Below, piece after piece: positions 40,960 to 50,314 of a DNA stretch of 64,000 bases. Where the stretch lies: assembly GCA_965228905.1 (NCBI GenBank), contig CBDDII010000003.1:2232001-2296000 (forward strand). The letters run 5' to 3'. Numbering within the stretch: the stretch's first letter is position 1; each line of letters begins with the position of its first letter. Below the pieces are notes generated by a model, which was not told the origin of the DNA, did no database searches, and worked only from the letters and a program-made list of their open reading frames with translations. This DNA comes from CALKXV01 sp965228905 (GTDB lineage: Bacteria > Pseudomonadota > Alphaproteobacteria > Rhodobacterales > Rhodobacteraceae). The position numbers and the translations under genes are program-made.

Positions 40960-42255
40960 TCAGCCCTGGTAGCCGAACATGCGCGGCAGCCAGAGGACGA
41001 TGCCAGGAAACACCGTCATGGTCAGAAGGGCGAGGATCAGAACGCCGAGGAACAGCCAGATCTCGCGGATGATCTCGCCCAGTGGGATGCGGGTGACGGC
41101 GTTGATGACGAAGAGCAAAACGCCGTAGGGGGGCGTTATCAGTCCGATCATGGAGTTGATGACGGCGATGACTCCGAAGTGCACGAGGTCGATGCCAAGG
41201 GCGCGGCAGGTCGGCAGGAAAAGGGGCAGGATGACGAGGATGATCGTCGTTGCGTCCAGCACGCAGCCGAGCAGCAGGAGAAGAAGGTTGACGCCGAGGA
41301 GGAACACCAGTGGATGCACGTCCAGCCCGGCCAGCTTGTCGGCCATGATGTTGGGGATGTTTTCCGAGGCGACGACGTAGTTTAGGATCAGCGCCCCGGC
41401 GATAATGAGGCCGACGGCAGCAGAGGATCGCGCACTTTCGATCAGGATGTTGAGGAACATCCCGAGTTTGAGGGCGCGGTAGAACACGGCGGCGAGGATC
41501 AGGGCGTAGAAGGCGGCGACGGCGGCGGCCTCGGTCGGCGTGGTGACTCCGCCGTAGATGCCATAGAGCAGGATCGCGGGCATCAGCAGGGCCGGGAAGG
41601 CGCGGAAAGTGATGCCGGGAAGCTCGGTCAGCGGGACGGGGGCCTCGACGCCGAAGTTGCGCCGGTTGGCGAGCCAGGCGTTCATGCCCATCAGGACCGC
41701 CCCCATGAACAGCCCCGGAATGATGCCAGCCAGGAACAGGTAGCCGACCGAGGTGTTGGAGACGAGCGCGTAAAGAACCATGGGGATCGAAGGCGGGATG
41801 ATCGGCCCGATGGTGGCCGAAGCGGCGGTGATCGCGGCGGCGTAGCCTCGGGTGAAGTGGCCCGAGCGTGTCATCATTTCGATGATGATCTTGCCAATCC
41901 CGGCGGCGTCGGCCACGGCCGAGCCGGACATGCCGGAAAAGATCAGCGAGGCGACGACATTGACGTGGCCGAGGCCGCCCCGGAACCGGCCCACGAGGGC
42001 GACGCAGAAGCCCAGCAGCCGGTCCGAGATCGTTCCGGCGTTCATTATGTTGGCCGCGACGATGAACAGCGGCACGGCCAGCAGGATGAAGCTGTTATAA
42101 AGCCCGTCCATTAGCACCTTGCCCGCGATGCCGATGCCCTGGCCATCCACGATCAGATAGACAAGTGCGCCGGTGATGACCGCATAGGCGATCGGCATTC
42201 CGATGGCGGCGACGATCAGGATCACGCCAAGGCAGAGAAGAAAGGCGGTGCTCAT
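40960..42255 (-). CDS. TRAP transporter large permease (DctM)
   Basis: 431 residues with about 12 TM helices. GSAVADAAGIGKIII and TASATIGPIIPPSIPMVLY are DctM signatures. The Na+-coupled uptake channel of the TRAP system. I start at MSTAFLLCLGVIL (42255). Last gene of the five-gene operon; 7 bp after dctQ. Confidence 0.95.
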   Translation of the reverse strand: MSTAFLLCLGVILIVAAIGMPIAYAVITGALVYLIVDGQGIGIAGKVLMDGLYNSFILLAVPLFIVAANIMNAGTISDRLLGFCVALVGRFRGGLGHVNVVASLIFSGMSGSAVADAAGIGKIIIEMMTRSGHFTRGYAAAITAASATIGPIIPPSIPMVLYALVSNTSVGYLFLAGIIPGLFMGAVLMGMNAWLANRRNFGVEAPVPLTELPGITFRAFPALLMPAILLYGIYGGVTTPTEAAAVAAFYALILAAVFYRALKLGMFLNILIESARSSAAVGLIIAGALILNYVVASENIPNIMADKLAGLDVHPLVFLLGVNLLLLLLGCVLDATTIILVILPLFLPTCRALGIDLVHFGVIAVINSMIGLITPPYGVLLFVINAVTRIPLGEIIREIWLFLGVLILALLTMTVFPGIVLWLPRMFGYQG

Positions 42256-42262
42256 GCGCGGT

Positions 42263-42796
42263 TCATTCGGGGCGTGGCCTGAGTGCTGTCCAGGCGCTCC
42301 AGGCAAAGCGGATCGAGACCGCGATCAGGAAGAGGATATAGACGGAATAGACGTCGCGCATCCGAATCCAGTCGCCGAAGAGGCTGGAGAGCGTTGCGGT
42401 CTTTTTCAGGCGCAGGATGTGGAATTTTTCCCATGTGGGCAGGATCGACGACACCATCGCGACGACGATGATCAGGCTGCCGATCACCAGGAACCAGCGT
42501 TGCAGGCGGGGCGAGACAGTGTCGAAGAGAAGATCGAAGGTTACGTGTTCCTCGCGTTTGACGACGAGGGCGCAGCCCGCAAAGACGATCCAGATCCACA
42601 ACAGAAGGCAGAATTCCAGCGTCCAGCCGTAACGCGACGGGTCCAGAAGCGGCACCGCCTCGGCGATCCAGTTGACGCGGGCGGTGTAGCGGATGGTGAT
42701 CTGAAGGATGAAGGTCAGGAACATCAGGCCCATCAGGATGCCCAGAAGCACTTCGGCAAAGCGCGCCAGTCCGGCACCAAGACGTTTGATGGCCAT
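42263..42796 (-). CDS. TRAP transporter small permease (DctQ)
   Basis: 177 residues with four TM helices, and the DctQ pattern WIAEAVPLLDPSRYGWTLEFCLLLWIWIVFAG with a conserved Trp-rich region. Pairs with DctM. Strong GGAGGGG Shine-Dalgarno before the ATG. Confidence 0.92.
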   Translation of the reverse strand: MAIKRLGAGLARFAEVLLGILMGLMFLTFILQITIRYTARVNWIAEAVPLLDPSRYGWTLEFCLLLWIWIVFAGCALVVKREEHVTFDLLFDTVSPRLQRWFLVIGSLIIVVAMVSSILPTWEKFHILRLKKTATLSSLFGDWIRMRDVYSVYILFLIAVSIRFAWSAWTALRPRPE

Positions 42797-42854
42797 GTCC
42801 CCTCCCTTGGTGTCGGGCGATGCAAAGACCGCCCGACGCCTGTCGTCTCAGCTA

Positions 42855-43847
42855 TTAGTTGCCGAGCGCGTTGATTTTATCAAGCACGCCTTCGGGCCAG
42901 GAGGCGGCGAACTCGGAGCCGACGTATTGGGCCTGTACGTGTTCGCGGAAGGCCGCGAGGTCGGGTTCATAGATCGTCAGCCCGTTTTCTTCGAGGAAGG
43001 ATTGCAGGCTGGCCTCTTTTTCAAGCTGTGCCTGCCGTCCGGCTTCGGCGGCTGCATCGGCAGCGGCCTGAACCGTTTCCTGCTGTTCTGCTGTCAGGCC
43101 ATCCCAGACCGATTTGGAAAAGGCGACGTAGTTCAGGTCGACAAGGTGCGAGGTCAGCGCGATCTGGCAAGTGACTTCGTAAAATTTGGCGTCCACGACC
43201 GTCGGCAGGGGGTTGTCCTGACCATCGACCGAGCCGGTTTGCAGGGCGGTATAGACCTCGGTGAAGGCCATCGGCGTGGGGTTGGCCCCAAGAGCCGAGC
43301 CGAGGAACTGCCAGGCGTCGGTGCCGGGCATCCGGAGATTCACACCGGCCAGATCTTCGGGCGTCATCACTTTACGTTCGTCCGGGCACTGGCGCAGGTT
43401 CACGTGACGGCGGCCAAGGTACATGACCGACAGCAGCTTGACGCCAAGCTCGTCCTCGACCGTTTTCTTGAAGGGATCCATCAACTCGTTCTCGAAAACC
43501 GCGACCTGGTGCGCGGCGTCCTGGTGGACATAGCCGGTGGCAAAGATCGAGAATTCGGGGAAGAATTGCGCCAGTTCCTGTGCCGAGGCGATGGACATTT
43601 CCAGATCGCCCGAGGCGATGGCCTCAAGCTCGGACCCTTGCGCGATCAGCGAGGCGTTGTAGTGCGGCTCGTAGGTGGCGAAATCGGCAACGGCGGGGGC
43701 AAAGACCTCGGCCAGGGCGACCGACCGCTGGTCGGAGTCCGACGCCGGGGTGGACATGCGCAGGGTCAGGTCGGCGGCCAGCGCCGGGGCGGCAAGCACC
43801 GCCGATGCGATGAGCGCCAGGGCGCTGGTTTTCAGGGAAACTGTCAT
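42855..43847 (-). CDS. TRAP transporter substrate-binding protein (DctP)
   Basis: 330 residues with a Sec signal (MTVSLKTSALALIASAVLAAPALA) and a typical extracytoplasmic DctP fold; GVNLRMPGTDAWQFLGSALGANPTPMAFTEVYTALQTGSVDGQDNPL holds the conserved Arg that grips substrate carboxylates. It brings a carboxylate-type substrate to DctQM. Substrate unknown, probably that of the DHDPS-like enzyme. Confidence 0.94.
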   Translation of the reverse strand: MTVSLKTSALALIASAVLAAPALAADLTLRMSTPASDSDQRSVALAEVFAPAVADFATYEPHYNASLIAQGSELEAIASGDLEMSIASAQELAQFFPEFSIFATGYVHQDAAHQVAVFENELMDPFKKTVEDELGVKLLSVMYLGRRHVNLRQCPDERKVMTPEDLAGVNLRMPGTDAWQFLGSALGANPTPMAFTEVYTALQTGSVDGQDNPLPTVVDAKFYEVTCQIALTSHLVDLNYVAFSKSVWDGLTAEQQETVQAAADAAAEAGRQAQLEKEASLQSFLEENGLTIYEPDLAAFREHVQAQYVGSEFAASWPEGVLDKINALGN

Positions 43848-43883
43848 GGTTACTCCTCCGGTTGGTATGACATTTCTTGTTGT

Positions 43884-44537
43884 TCAGCCTTCGAGCGCGC
43901 GTTTTCGCGCACTTTCGATGTGGTCCTGTATGGCCTTTGTTGCGGCTGTGCAATCGCGGGCCAGAAGCGCGTTCACGATCGGCAGGTGTTCCTCCATCAC
44001 CGATGGTACCAGATGGTGGAGCATCCGGGTGCGGGAATTCGCGATCAGGCGGATCTTTATCATGTTCACGCGGTAGATCTCGGAAACGATACGGTTTTCC
44101 ATGCTGTCGACCAGGCGGTCGTGGAAGGCCCAGTCCATGGCCTGGGCTTCGGCGAGCAGGGCGTCGTCGACGCCTGACTTGGCGCGTTCCGCGATGTCGT
44201 GGTGCCGGGCGGCGAGGGTTTCTAGGTCGTCCGCGGTAGCCGCGTGGCAATAGGTCGCGACGGCTTCGGTTTCGATCATCCGGCGCAGTTGGAAAGCGTC
44301 GCGGATCAGGTTGATGTCGATGGACAGAACCTGAAGGCCGCGTTTCGGGGCGGTGCGGATCAGCCCGTCGGCCTCAAGGCGCGGGATCATTTCGCGGATC
44401 GCGCCAAGGGGCATCCCGGTGATCTCGACCAACTCGCGCTGTGACAGGAATTGGCCGGGCTGGATGTCCTGCGACAACAGCTTTTCGGTAAAGCTGGAAT
44501 AGGCATGATCGCGCAGCCGGGCCACCGAACCTGTCAT
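43884..44537 (-). CDS. GntR-family regulator, FCD type
   Basis: 217 residues from MTGSVARLRDHAYSSF. N-terminal winged HTH (LSQRELVEITGMPLGAIREMIPRLEADGLI), then an FCD ligand domain with Asp/His metal residues (AMDWAFHDRL, VMEEHLPIV, AIQDHIESA). It probably represses this operon and is released by its substrate. Only one base separates it from the preceding stop. Confidence 0.92.
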   Translation of the reverse strand: MTGSVARLRDHAYSSFTEKLLSQDIQPGQFLSQRELVEITGMPLGAIREMIPRLEADGLIRTAPKRGLQVLSIDINLIRDAFQLRRMIETEAVATYCHAATADDLETLAARHHDIAERAKSGVDDALLAEAQAMDWAFHDRLVDSMENRIVSEIYRVNMIKIRLIANSRTRMLHHLVPSVMEEHLPIVNALLARDCTAATKAIQDHIESARKRALEG

Positions 44538-44538
44538 G

Positions 44539-45399
44539 TCACGCAGGCTCGGATTGCGCCGCCAGAAGTACGTCGCGGGTGGCGGCGTCAAGGGGGGTGA
44601 GGGGGGCACGAAGGCGTTCCCACGCCGGGTTGCCGGTATGGGCGGCCATGATGATCTTCAGGGCAGGAATGACGGGTTTGGTGACGACGCGGGTCACTTC
44701 CTCGGAAAGGGCCGGGTCTTCGGTGGCGGTTTCAAAGAGTGTCATCAACCGCTTGGGGTAGAGGTTTGAGAATCCGCAGATCGAGCCTTCGCCACCCCGC
44801 GCGGCGGCGCGGTGCAGTTGTCGTTCGTCGCCGACAAGGACCGGTACAGCGCCTGCGTTCAAAAGCGCCTCGGTATTGGACCAATCCCCGGAACTGTCCT
44901 TGATCGCGCGGATACGCCCCGGTGCGGCCGCAGCCAGGCGGCTGACCAGATCGACCGACAGCGGCACGCCGGTCACTTGGGGGATGTGGTAGAGGATGAT
45001 CTTTGTCTCGGGGCTGGCCCCTTGGATCACCTGCATATGCCAGTCGAACAACCCGTCGTCGGTGCAGCCCTTGAAGTAGAAGGGCGGCAGGACAAGGAAG
45101 GTTTCGATACCCCGTTGACCGGCGAGAGCGATCTGGGCGCTGGCGTCTGCCGCAGCAGAAGCCGCGATACCCATGACGATCTTCTGTGGTGGGACTCCCG
45201 CCGACAACAGGGCATCCAGCGCGGCCTGGCGTTCGTCGGTGCCGATGGACGCGCCTTCTCCGGTCGTTCCGAATAGGGTGACACTGGGAAGGCCTTGTTC
45301 GATAAGGTGCTGCGCGTGTGCGGCGAGTGCCGGGTAATCAACGTTACCCGAGCCATCGAACGGCGTGAGCAGCGCAGCGGATATGCCAAATTTTTTCAC
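44539..45399 (-). CDS. DHDPS/NAL-family lyase, not lysine-type
   Basis: 286 residues, GTG start at 45399 with a GGGAGGG Shine-Dalgarno. (beta/alpha)8 signatures: GTTGEGASIG, Y137 in YHIPQVTG, and the Schiff-base lysine K167 in RAIKDSSG. At the position where DapA has Arg after the Tyr-x-x-P-x motif there is Val142, so this is not the lysine-pathway enzyme but a catabolic lyase or dehydratase. First gene of the operon with gntR and the TRAP genes. Confidence 0.88.
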   Translation of the reverse strand: MKKFGISAALLTPFDGSGNVDYPALAAHAQHLIEQGLPSVTLFGTTGEGASIGTDERQAALDALLSAGVPPQKIVMGIAASAAADASAQIALAGQRGIETFLVLPPFYFKGCTDDGLFDWHMQVIQGASPETKIILYHIPQVTGVPLSVDLVSRLAAAAPGRIRAIKDSSGDWSNTEALLNAGAVPVLVGDERQLHRAAARGGEGSICGFSNLYPKRLMTLFETATEDPALSEEVTRVVTKPVIPALKIIMAAHTGNPAWERLRAPLTPLDAATRDVLLAAQSEPA

Positions 45400-45448
45400 G
45401 ATTCCCTCCCCAAGAGAGCTCAGGTTACGACAATTCGTGGGATTTGCA

Positions 45449-45462
45449 ACTGACATGTTAGT
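45449..45462 (-). promoter_or_regulatory. Operator-like palindrome upstream of the lyase-TRAP operon
   Basis: ACTGACATGTTAGT, a 14-bp dyad with one mismatched pair, 50 bp upstream of the GTG start at 45399. It is a plausible GntR/FCD operator for the regulator in the operon. A separate CATTCG/CGAATG repeat lies at 45489-45506. Confidence 0.45.
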
Positions 45463-45545
45463 GGTTAATGAATGAGTTGCGTGGCTTTCATTCGTCGATG
45501 CGAATGGCTCTTACAATTCTTGCTCCAAACTGGTCTGGACAGCTC

Positions 45546-46451
45546 ATGAGCCGTCTTTCGCTTCCGATCAAAGGTATCCTTGCCATCGTGGCCGCCGCAG
45601 GCATCTGGGGGCTGGCACCGCTTTATTACGATCTTCTGGGCGAAGTCGCGGCGGCGGATATCCTGGCGCATCGGATGTTGTGGTCGCTGGTCTTTTTCGC
45701 GCTGGTGCTTTGGTGGCGGGGCCGGTTGCCGGCCTTGCGGGATGCGGTGACGCGGGCCGATCAGGTGGGCTGGACGCTGTTGGCGGCGGTGTTCATCAGT
45801 TGCAACTGGTTCTTCTTCATCTTCTCGATCCAGGCCGGGCGACTGACCGAATCGAGCCTTGGGTATTACATCTATCCGCTGGTCTCGGTCGTCTTCGGGT
45901 TCCTGTTGTTCCGCGAGAGGTTCCACGGCCTGCAATGGCTGGCCGTCGCACTGGCGGCAACGGGGGTTCTGGTGCTGACGATCGGGCTGGGGGTCGCACC
46001 GACAATCAGCCTGATCCTTGCCACGACCTTTGCGCTATACGGCGTCGTCAAAAAGCGCGTTACGGTCGGGCCGACCGTGTCGGTAACCGCAGAGGTTCTG
46101 TTGCTGTTGCCGCTGGTTCTTGGATGGTTCGTCCTGTTTGCGGATATGTCGATCCTGACGCCGAAACTTCTGGTGCTGTTGATGCTGAGCGGGCCGCTGA
46201 CGGGGCTGCCGCTGGTTTTGTTTTCCTATGCGACGAAAGCGGTGCAGCTTTCGACCGTCGGGCTGATTTCCTATCTGAACCCGACGCTGCAATTCCTTGT
46301 CGCGGCCCTGATCTTTGCCGAGCCGGTGACCGGTTGGCACCTGATCGCACTGGTGCTGATCTGGATTGCGCTGGCACTCTACAGCGCCGTCGCCATGCGT
46401 CAGGAGCGTTTGAGAAGTTCGACAAGGCTTTCGACGTCGGGCACGATCTGA
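45546..46451 (+). CDS. rarD: RarD-like DMT-family permease
   Basis: 301 residues with ten TM helices. The EamA-type pattern (IKGILAIVAAAGIWGLAPLYY; SLGYYIYPLVSVVFGFLLFRERF; TVGLISYLNPTLQFLVAALIF) matches RarD. Substrate unknown. The last 52 bp overlap the convergent LOG-family gene. Confidence 0.85.
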   Translation: MSRLSLPIKGILAIVAAAGIWGLAPLYYDLLGEVAAADILAHRMLWSLVFFALVLWWRGRLPALRDAVTRADQVGWTLLAAVFISCNWFFFIFSIQAGRLTESSLGYYIYPLVSVVFGFLLFRERFHGLQWLAVALAATGVLVLTIGLGVAPTISLILATTFALYGVVKKRVTVGPTVSVTAEVLLLLPLVLGWFVLFADMSILTPKLLVLLMLSGPLTGLPLVLFSYATKAVQLSTVGLISYLNPTLQFLVAALIFAEPVTGWHLIALVLIWIALALYSAVAMRQERLRSSTRLSTSGTI

Positions 46452-46951
46452 AGCAGGTCCAGAAGGCTGTCGTCGGCAAAGCCCTGTTCGACCACATGAC
46501 CCAGAAGCGCGCTGAGGGGCTGCCAGTAGCCTTCGACATCGACAAGAATGATGGGTTTTGAATGGAGGCCAAGCTGCGCCCATGTCAGAACCTCGAAGAA
46601 TTCGTCCAGCGATCCGGCCCCGCCCGGCAGGACGGCCACCGCATCGGCGTTCATGAACATCACCTTCTTGCGTTCGTGCATGGTCTCCGTGGTGATGCGG
46701 TCGCCGTAAAGCCCCTCTGGCGCCTCGCGATTGACAAGGTGAGTCGGGATCACGCCAAGGGTGGAGGCACCCGCCGTCTGCGCGGCATCGGCAACCGCGC
46801 CCATGATGCCCACGTCGCCCGCGCCATAGACCAGCCGCCAGCCCTGTTCGGCGATGGCAGTGCCAAGGTCACGCGCGGCCAGGGCATAGGCATCTTTTGC
46901 GCCTGCACGTGATCCGCAATAGACGCAGAGTGAGAATTTCGACCGGGACAT
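46400..46951 (-). CDS. LOG-family (TIGR00730) Rossmann-fold protein
   Basis: 183 residues from MSRSKFSLCVYCGSRAG. The family motif PGGAGSLDEFFEVLTWAQLG (PGGxGTxxE) is complete, and an early CGS-R precedes the nucleotide loop. Homologues release cytokinin bases from ribotides or act as nucleotide phosphoribohydrolases. Start chosen by family N-terminus. Confidence 0.9.
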   Translation of the reverse strand: MSRSKFSLCVYCGSRAGAKDAYALAARDLGTAIAEQGWRLVYGAGDVGIMGAVADAAQTAGASTLGVIPTHLVNREAPEGLYGDRITTETMHERKKVMFMNADAVAVLPGGAGSLDEFFEVLTWAQLGLHSKPIILVDVEGYWQPLSALLGHVVEQGFADDSLLDLLQIVPDVESLVELLKRS

Positions 46952-47074
46952 GGACAACCGCCTTGGGCAAAAGGTGTTTTGACCCCTGATAGCGGTGTTG
47001 ATAGGGTCGCTCAAGCGCCCGTGCGGGATGGGCGCAGAGGTGGGGCAAACCCACCCCTGGGGGAGTAGAGTCGC

Positions 47075-48526
47075 GTGAACAAGGTTTGGGCACTTGTTGT
47101 GGCGTTTTTGATCGCGGTCCTTGGGCTGGCGGTCTATCTTTGGCCGTCTGCCGATGTGGAACAGGCCGGGCCGGGTGGTCTGGCGACAACGCCGGTTGTG
47201 GTGGAAGAGGCACCGGAGGCGGGGGAAGACACCTCGGCCGATGCGGGCGAAACCACTGTGGAAAACATCGATGTTGTCGAAGAGAGCGAGACGGCAACGC
47301 CTGACAGCGCCGGAGAGTCCGTCACCGAGACGGCCCCCGAAACCACGCCACCGCCGAAAAGCCAGGCTGCCTTCGACATCGTGCGGGTCGAACCGGGTGG
47401 CTCGACCCTGATCGCGGGAACCAGCGTGCCCGGGGCCAAGGTCAGACTGATGATGAACGGCGAGACGGCGGGCGAGACCGAGGCGGACGCCAGCGGCGCA
47501 TTCTTCCTGTTTGCCGAGCTTGGCGCTTCGGAGGAACCACGCGTTCTGACACTGAGCGAAACATGGTTGGACGGCACCACGGTCGAGGCCCCGGCCTCGG
47601 TCATCCTTGCCCCGGTTCCCGAGGTCGATCTGGCGGCACTTGATACCGGAGAGAGCGAAGGGTCTGACGTGGCATCAGACCCCGCACCCCTTGCCAGCGA
47701 CGAAAGCCCCGAAAGCGCCGAACCGGCCCCCGACGTCGCGGTTTCGGGCGACGCCGCGCCGGCCCAGGGCGAAGCGGGCGAAGAGATCGCGGCGCGCGCG
47801 GCACCCGAAGTGCCGGGCGACGCGGTGCAGGAGAGTGCGGAACAACCGGTGGCGACCAACCCGACCCTGCCCGATGCCACCGAGGAAGCGCCGTCGTCGA
47901 CGGCGGACGGCACCGCCGGGGACAGCGAAAACGTCCTGGCCAGTGTCGAAACGCCGCCCGCGCCCGAACCGGAACAACCCGCCGCGCCAACGGTTCTCCT
48001 GGCCGACGAAGAGGGTGTTCGGGTGCTGCAATCGCCGGGCGATCAGCCGCAAGCGATGCAGAACGTCTCGATCGACGCGATCAGCTATGATTCGGAAGGC
48101 GAGGTGTCCCTGTCGGGTCGCGCAACCGGGGCGGCGGCGGTGCGGGTCTATCTGAACAACCGCCCCCTTGTGGATGCCGAGATCGGCGAGGGCGGGCAAT
48201 GGCGCACCGAACTGCCGGATGTGGATACCGGCACCTATACTTTGCGCGTCGACGAGTTGGACAGCGAGGGCAGCGTGATCTCGCGTGCCGAAACACCGTT
48301 CCGGCGCGAGGCGGTCGAGGCGATCCAGGCGCTGGACACGGCCCCGCGCACGGAAATCGCGCCGGTGTCGCTGATTACCGTTCAACCGGGCAACACCCTT
48401 TGGGGCATCGCGCGCGAAAAATACGGCGAGGGGCTGCTTTACGTCCGCGTGTTCGAGGCGAACAACGACCGTATCCGCAATCCCGACCTGATCTATCCGG
48501 GCCAGATCTTTACCGTGCCGGATTGA
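47075..48526 (+). CDS. LysM-domain protein with Ala/Pro/Glu-rich spacer
   Basis: 483 residues, GTG start with GGGAG upstream. An N-terminal TM anchor (WALVVAFLIAVLGLAVYLW) leads into a long low-complexity acidic Ala/Pro/Glu region (about residues 190-320), Ig-like strands, then a C-terminal LysM (ITVQPGNTLWGIAREKYGEG ... IYPGQIFTVPD, about residues 433-480) that should bind peptidoglycan. Inner-membrane-anchored and periplasmic. The caspase gene lies 92 bp downstream. Confidence 0.88.
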   Translation: MNKVWALVVAFLIAVLGLAVYLWPSADVEQAGPGGLATTPVVVEEAPEAGEDTSADAGETTVENIDVVEESETATPDSAGESVTETAPETTPPPKSQAAFDIVRVEPGGSTLIAGTSVPGAKVRLMMNGETAGETEADASGAFFLFAELGASEEPRVLTLSETWLDGTTVEAPASVILAPVPEVDLAALDTGESEGSDVASDPAPLASDESPESAEPAPDVAVSGDAAPAQGEAGEEIAARAAPEVPGDAVQESAEQPVATNPTLPDATEEAPSSTADGTAGDSENVLASVETPPAPEPEQPAAPTVLLADEEGVRVLQSPGDQPQAMQNVSIDAISYDSEGEVSLSGRATGAAAVRVYLNNRPLVDAEIGEGGQWRTELPDVDTGTYTLRVDELDSEGSVISRAETPFRREAVEAIQALDTAPRTEIAPVSLITVQPGNTLWGIAREKYGEGLLYVRVFEANNDRIRNPDLIYPGQIFTVPD

Positions 48527-48558
48527 GGGTCCGCGCCGCTTGATTGGCGGGGGGGGCG

Positions 48559-48585
48559 GAGGTTTCGCAATGGATGCGAAACCTC
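48559..48585. repeat. Perfect hairpin between the LysM and caspase genes
   Basis: 11-bp stem (GAGGTTTCGCA) with loop ATGGA, 33 bp after the LysM stop and 34 bp before the caspase start. No T-run follows, so it is not a classical terminator; it may be a 3'-end stabiliser or RNA-processing site. Confidence 0.8.
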
Positions 48586-48618
48586 TGGACTGATTGAGGC
48601 CAGGCGGTAGAAACGACT

Positions 48619-50223
48619 ATGGCACAACGGTTTTTGAACTTTCTTCTTCGTCTCGCGCTCCTGCTTTTTGCCGCTGTCACCTTTGCCGCCGGACCTGCTC
48701 AGGCAGAACGGCGTCTCGCGCTGGTGATCGGCAACGACGCCTATTCCGAAGTCGCCCCGCTGCAAAAGGCGGTTCCGGACGCAAGGGCCATGGCGGGCGC
48801 CTTGGAAGGTCTTGGGTTCGATATCCACCTTGCCACGGATGTCGGGCGTCGCGCGTTCAACCTGGCGATCGCCGATTTCACGGCCGCGCTTGAGCCGGGC
48901 GATACGGCGGTTCTGTTCTTTGCAGGCCATGGGGTCGAGATCGAGGGCGAGAATTACCTCTTGCCGGTCGATATCGTTGCGCCGTCAGATGTGCGTCCGG
49001 GGCTGATCGTATCGGAGTCCATTTCGCTTTCGTCGCTTCTGGAGCGTGTGCGCCGCACCGGGGCCCGCGCGACGCTGGCCTTTGTCGATGCCTGCCGGGA
49101 CAATCCCTTTGCCGAAACGGCGGGGCGATCCATCGGCGGAAGCCGCGGGTTGGCGCGAGTGGCGGCCCCCGAAGGGACATTCGTGGTCTTTTCCGCAGGT
49201 GCGGGCCAGCAGGCGCTGGATCGGCTGCACGATGGCGACGACAATCCGAATTCGGTTTTTACGCGAAATCTTCTGCCACGGCTGTCCGAGCGGGGACTTG
49301 AACTGCGCGACCTGGTGTCCGAAGTGCGGATCGAGGTGCGCGATCTTGCCCGCACCCGCGATCATGCCCAGTTCCCGGCCTATTACGACGAGTTGCTGGG
49401 ACAGTTCTATTTCCTGCCGCCTGGCGCGGGCAGTGCAGAGCCGGCGCCGGTTGAACAGCCCGCCGCTGCCCAGGTCGACGACACCATCCGGCGCGATTTC
49501 GAACTGGCGCAATCCATCGGCTCGGCCGCCGCGCTGCGGGCGTTCCTGGATCGACATGGCCAGCGCGAGGAGGATTTCACCGTATTGCTGGCACGCCAGT
49601 TGCTGGACAATCTTGAGGGCGATGACGCCGCGCCGCCACAGGAGCCGGAGGTCGCGCTTGTGGAACCGAACGATCAGGATGCGGCGCGCGACAGGATGCG
49701 GGCCACGCAGGCCGAGTTGAACCGCTTGGGGTGCGGGGCAGGTGGTGCCGACGGGATTGCCGGGCCGCGCACGCGCAGCGCCTTTTCGGCTTTCCTGCGG
49801 GCAAGCGGTGCGGAACTTGGTGCGGGCGACCTTGGAAGCGACAAGGCCCTTGGTGTGCTGAAGGCGGCCAAGGCACCCGTTTGCACCAGTATCGCGCGCG
49901 GCGGAGACGGTTCCCGGGTTGCCGACGCCGGACCGTCACTGGCCGGCAACTGGTCTTACCGCGCGAATTGTCCGCTTTTCATCGTGGCGACAGGAACTGC
50001 CAGCTTTCGGCGTCTTGGCCCCAACAGTTATGCCTTCAGTTGGCGTGACACCAGTGGCGGGGCGGGCACGGGGGCGACGACCATGGTCGACCGATCCTTC
50101 ACGACCAATGCGCAGATGACTGGCGGCCCCCGTGTGACCGAGACCGGCACGCTCAGCGCCGATGGCAGAAGCTATACGGCCTCGAACAGCCTGGGGTGCA
50201 AGGTGACGGCGCGGAAAAGCTGA
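48619..50223 (+). CDS. Caspase-fold (peptidase C14) exported protein
   Basis: 534 residues. A signal peptide ends around AQAE. The caspase core holds RRLALVIGNDAY, the catalytic His in FFAGHGVEIEG (H104) and the catalytic Cys in FVDACRDNPF (C159), so the dyad is intact. Later come a peptidoglycan-binding-like helical domain (MRATQAELNRLGCG...GPRTRSAFSAFLRA, about residue 355) and a C-terminal beta domain. This is a bacterial orthocaspase-type protein probably working in the periplasm. Confidence 0.9.
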   Translation: MAQRFLNFLLRLALLLFAAVTFAAGPAQAERRLALVIGNDAYSEVAPLQKAVPDARAMAGALEGLGFDIHLATDVGRRAFNLAIADFTAALEPGDTAVLFFAGHGVEIEGENYLLPVDIVAPSDVRPGLIVSESISLSSLLERVRRTGARATLAFVDACRDNPFAETAGRSIGGSRGLARVAAPEGTFVVFSAGAGQQALDRLHDGDDNPNSVFTRNLLPRLSERGLELRDLVSEVRIEVRDLARTRDHAQFPAYYDELLGQFYFLPPGAGSAEPAPVEQPAAAQVDDTIRRDFELAQSIGSAAALRAFLDRHGQREEDFTVLLARQLLDNLEGDDAAPPQEPEVALVEPNDQDAARDRMRATQAELNRLGCGAGGADGIAGPRTRSAFSAFLRASGAELGAGDLGSDKALGVLKAAKAPVCTSIARGGDGSRVADAGPSLAGNWSYRANCPLFIVATGTASFRRLGPNSYAFSWRDTSGGAGTGATTMVDRSFTTNAQMTGGPRVTETGTLSADGRSYTASNSLGCKVTARKS

Positions 50224-50314
50224 AACCGCGTTCGGACGTCCCGCAGGATGAGAGAGAGCGCTCTGCCGTCTTTGCACTGGTCTTCCCCGGTCCGAGAACC
50301 TAGGTAGTCGCACG

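Noticed and set aside
44539..45399. dapA of lysine biosynthesis
   Set aside because: The arginine expected after the Tyr-x-x-P-x segment is Val, and the gene lies in a transporter/regulator operon.
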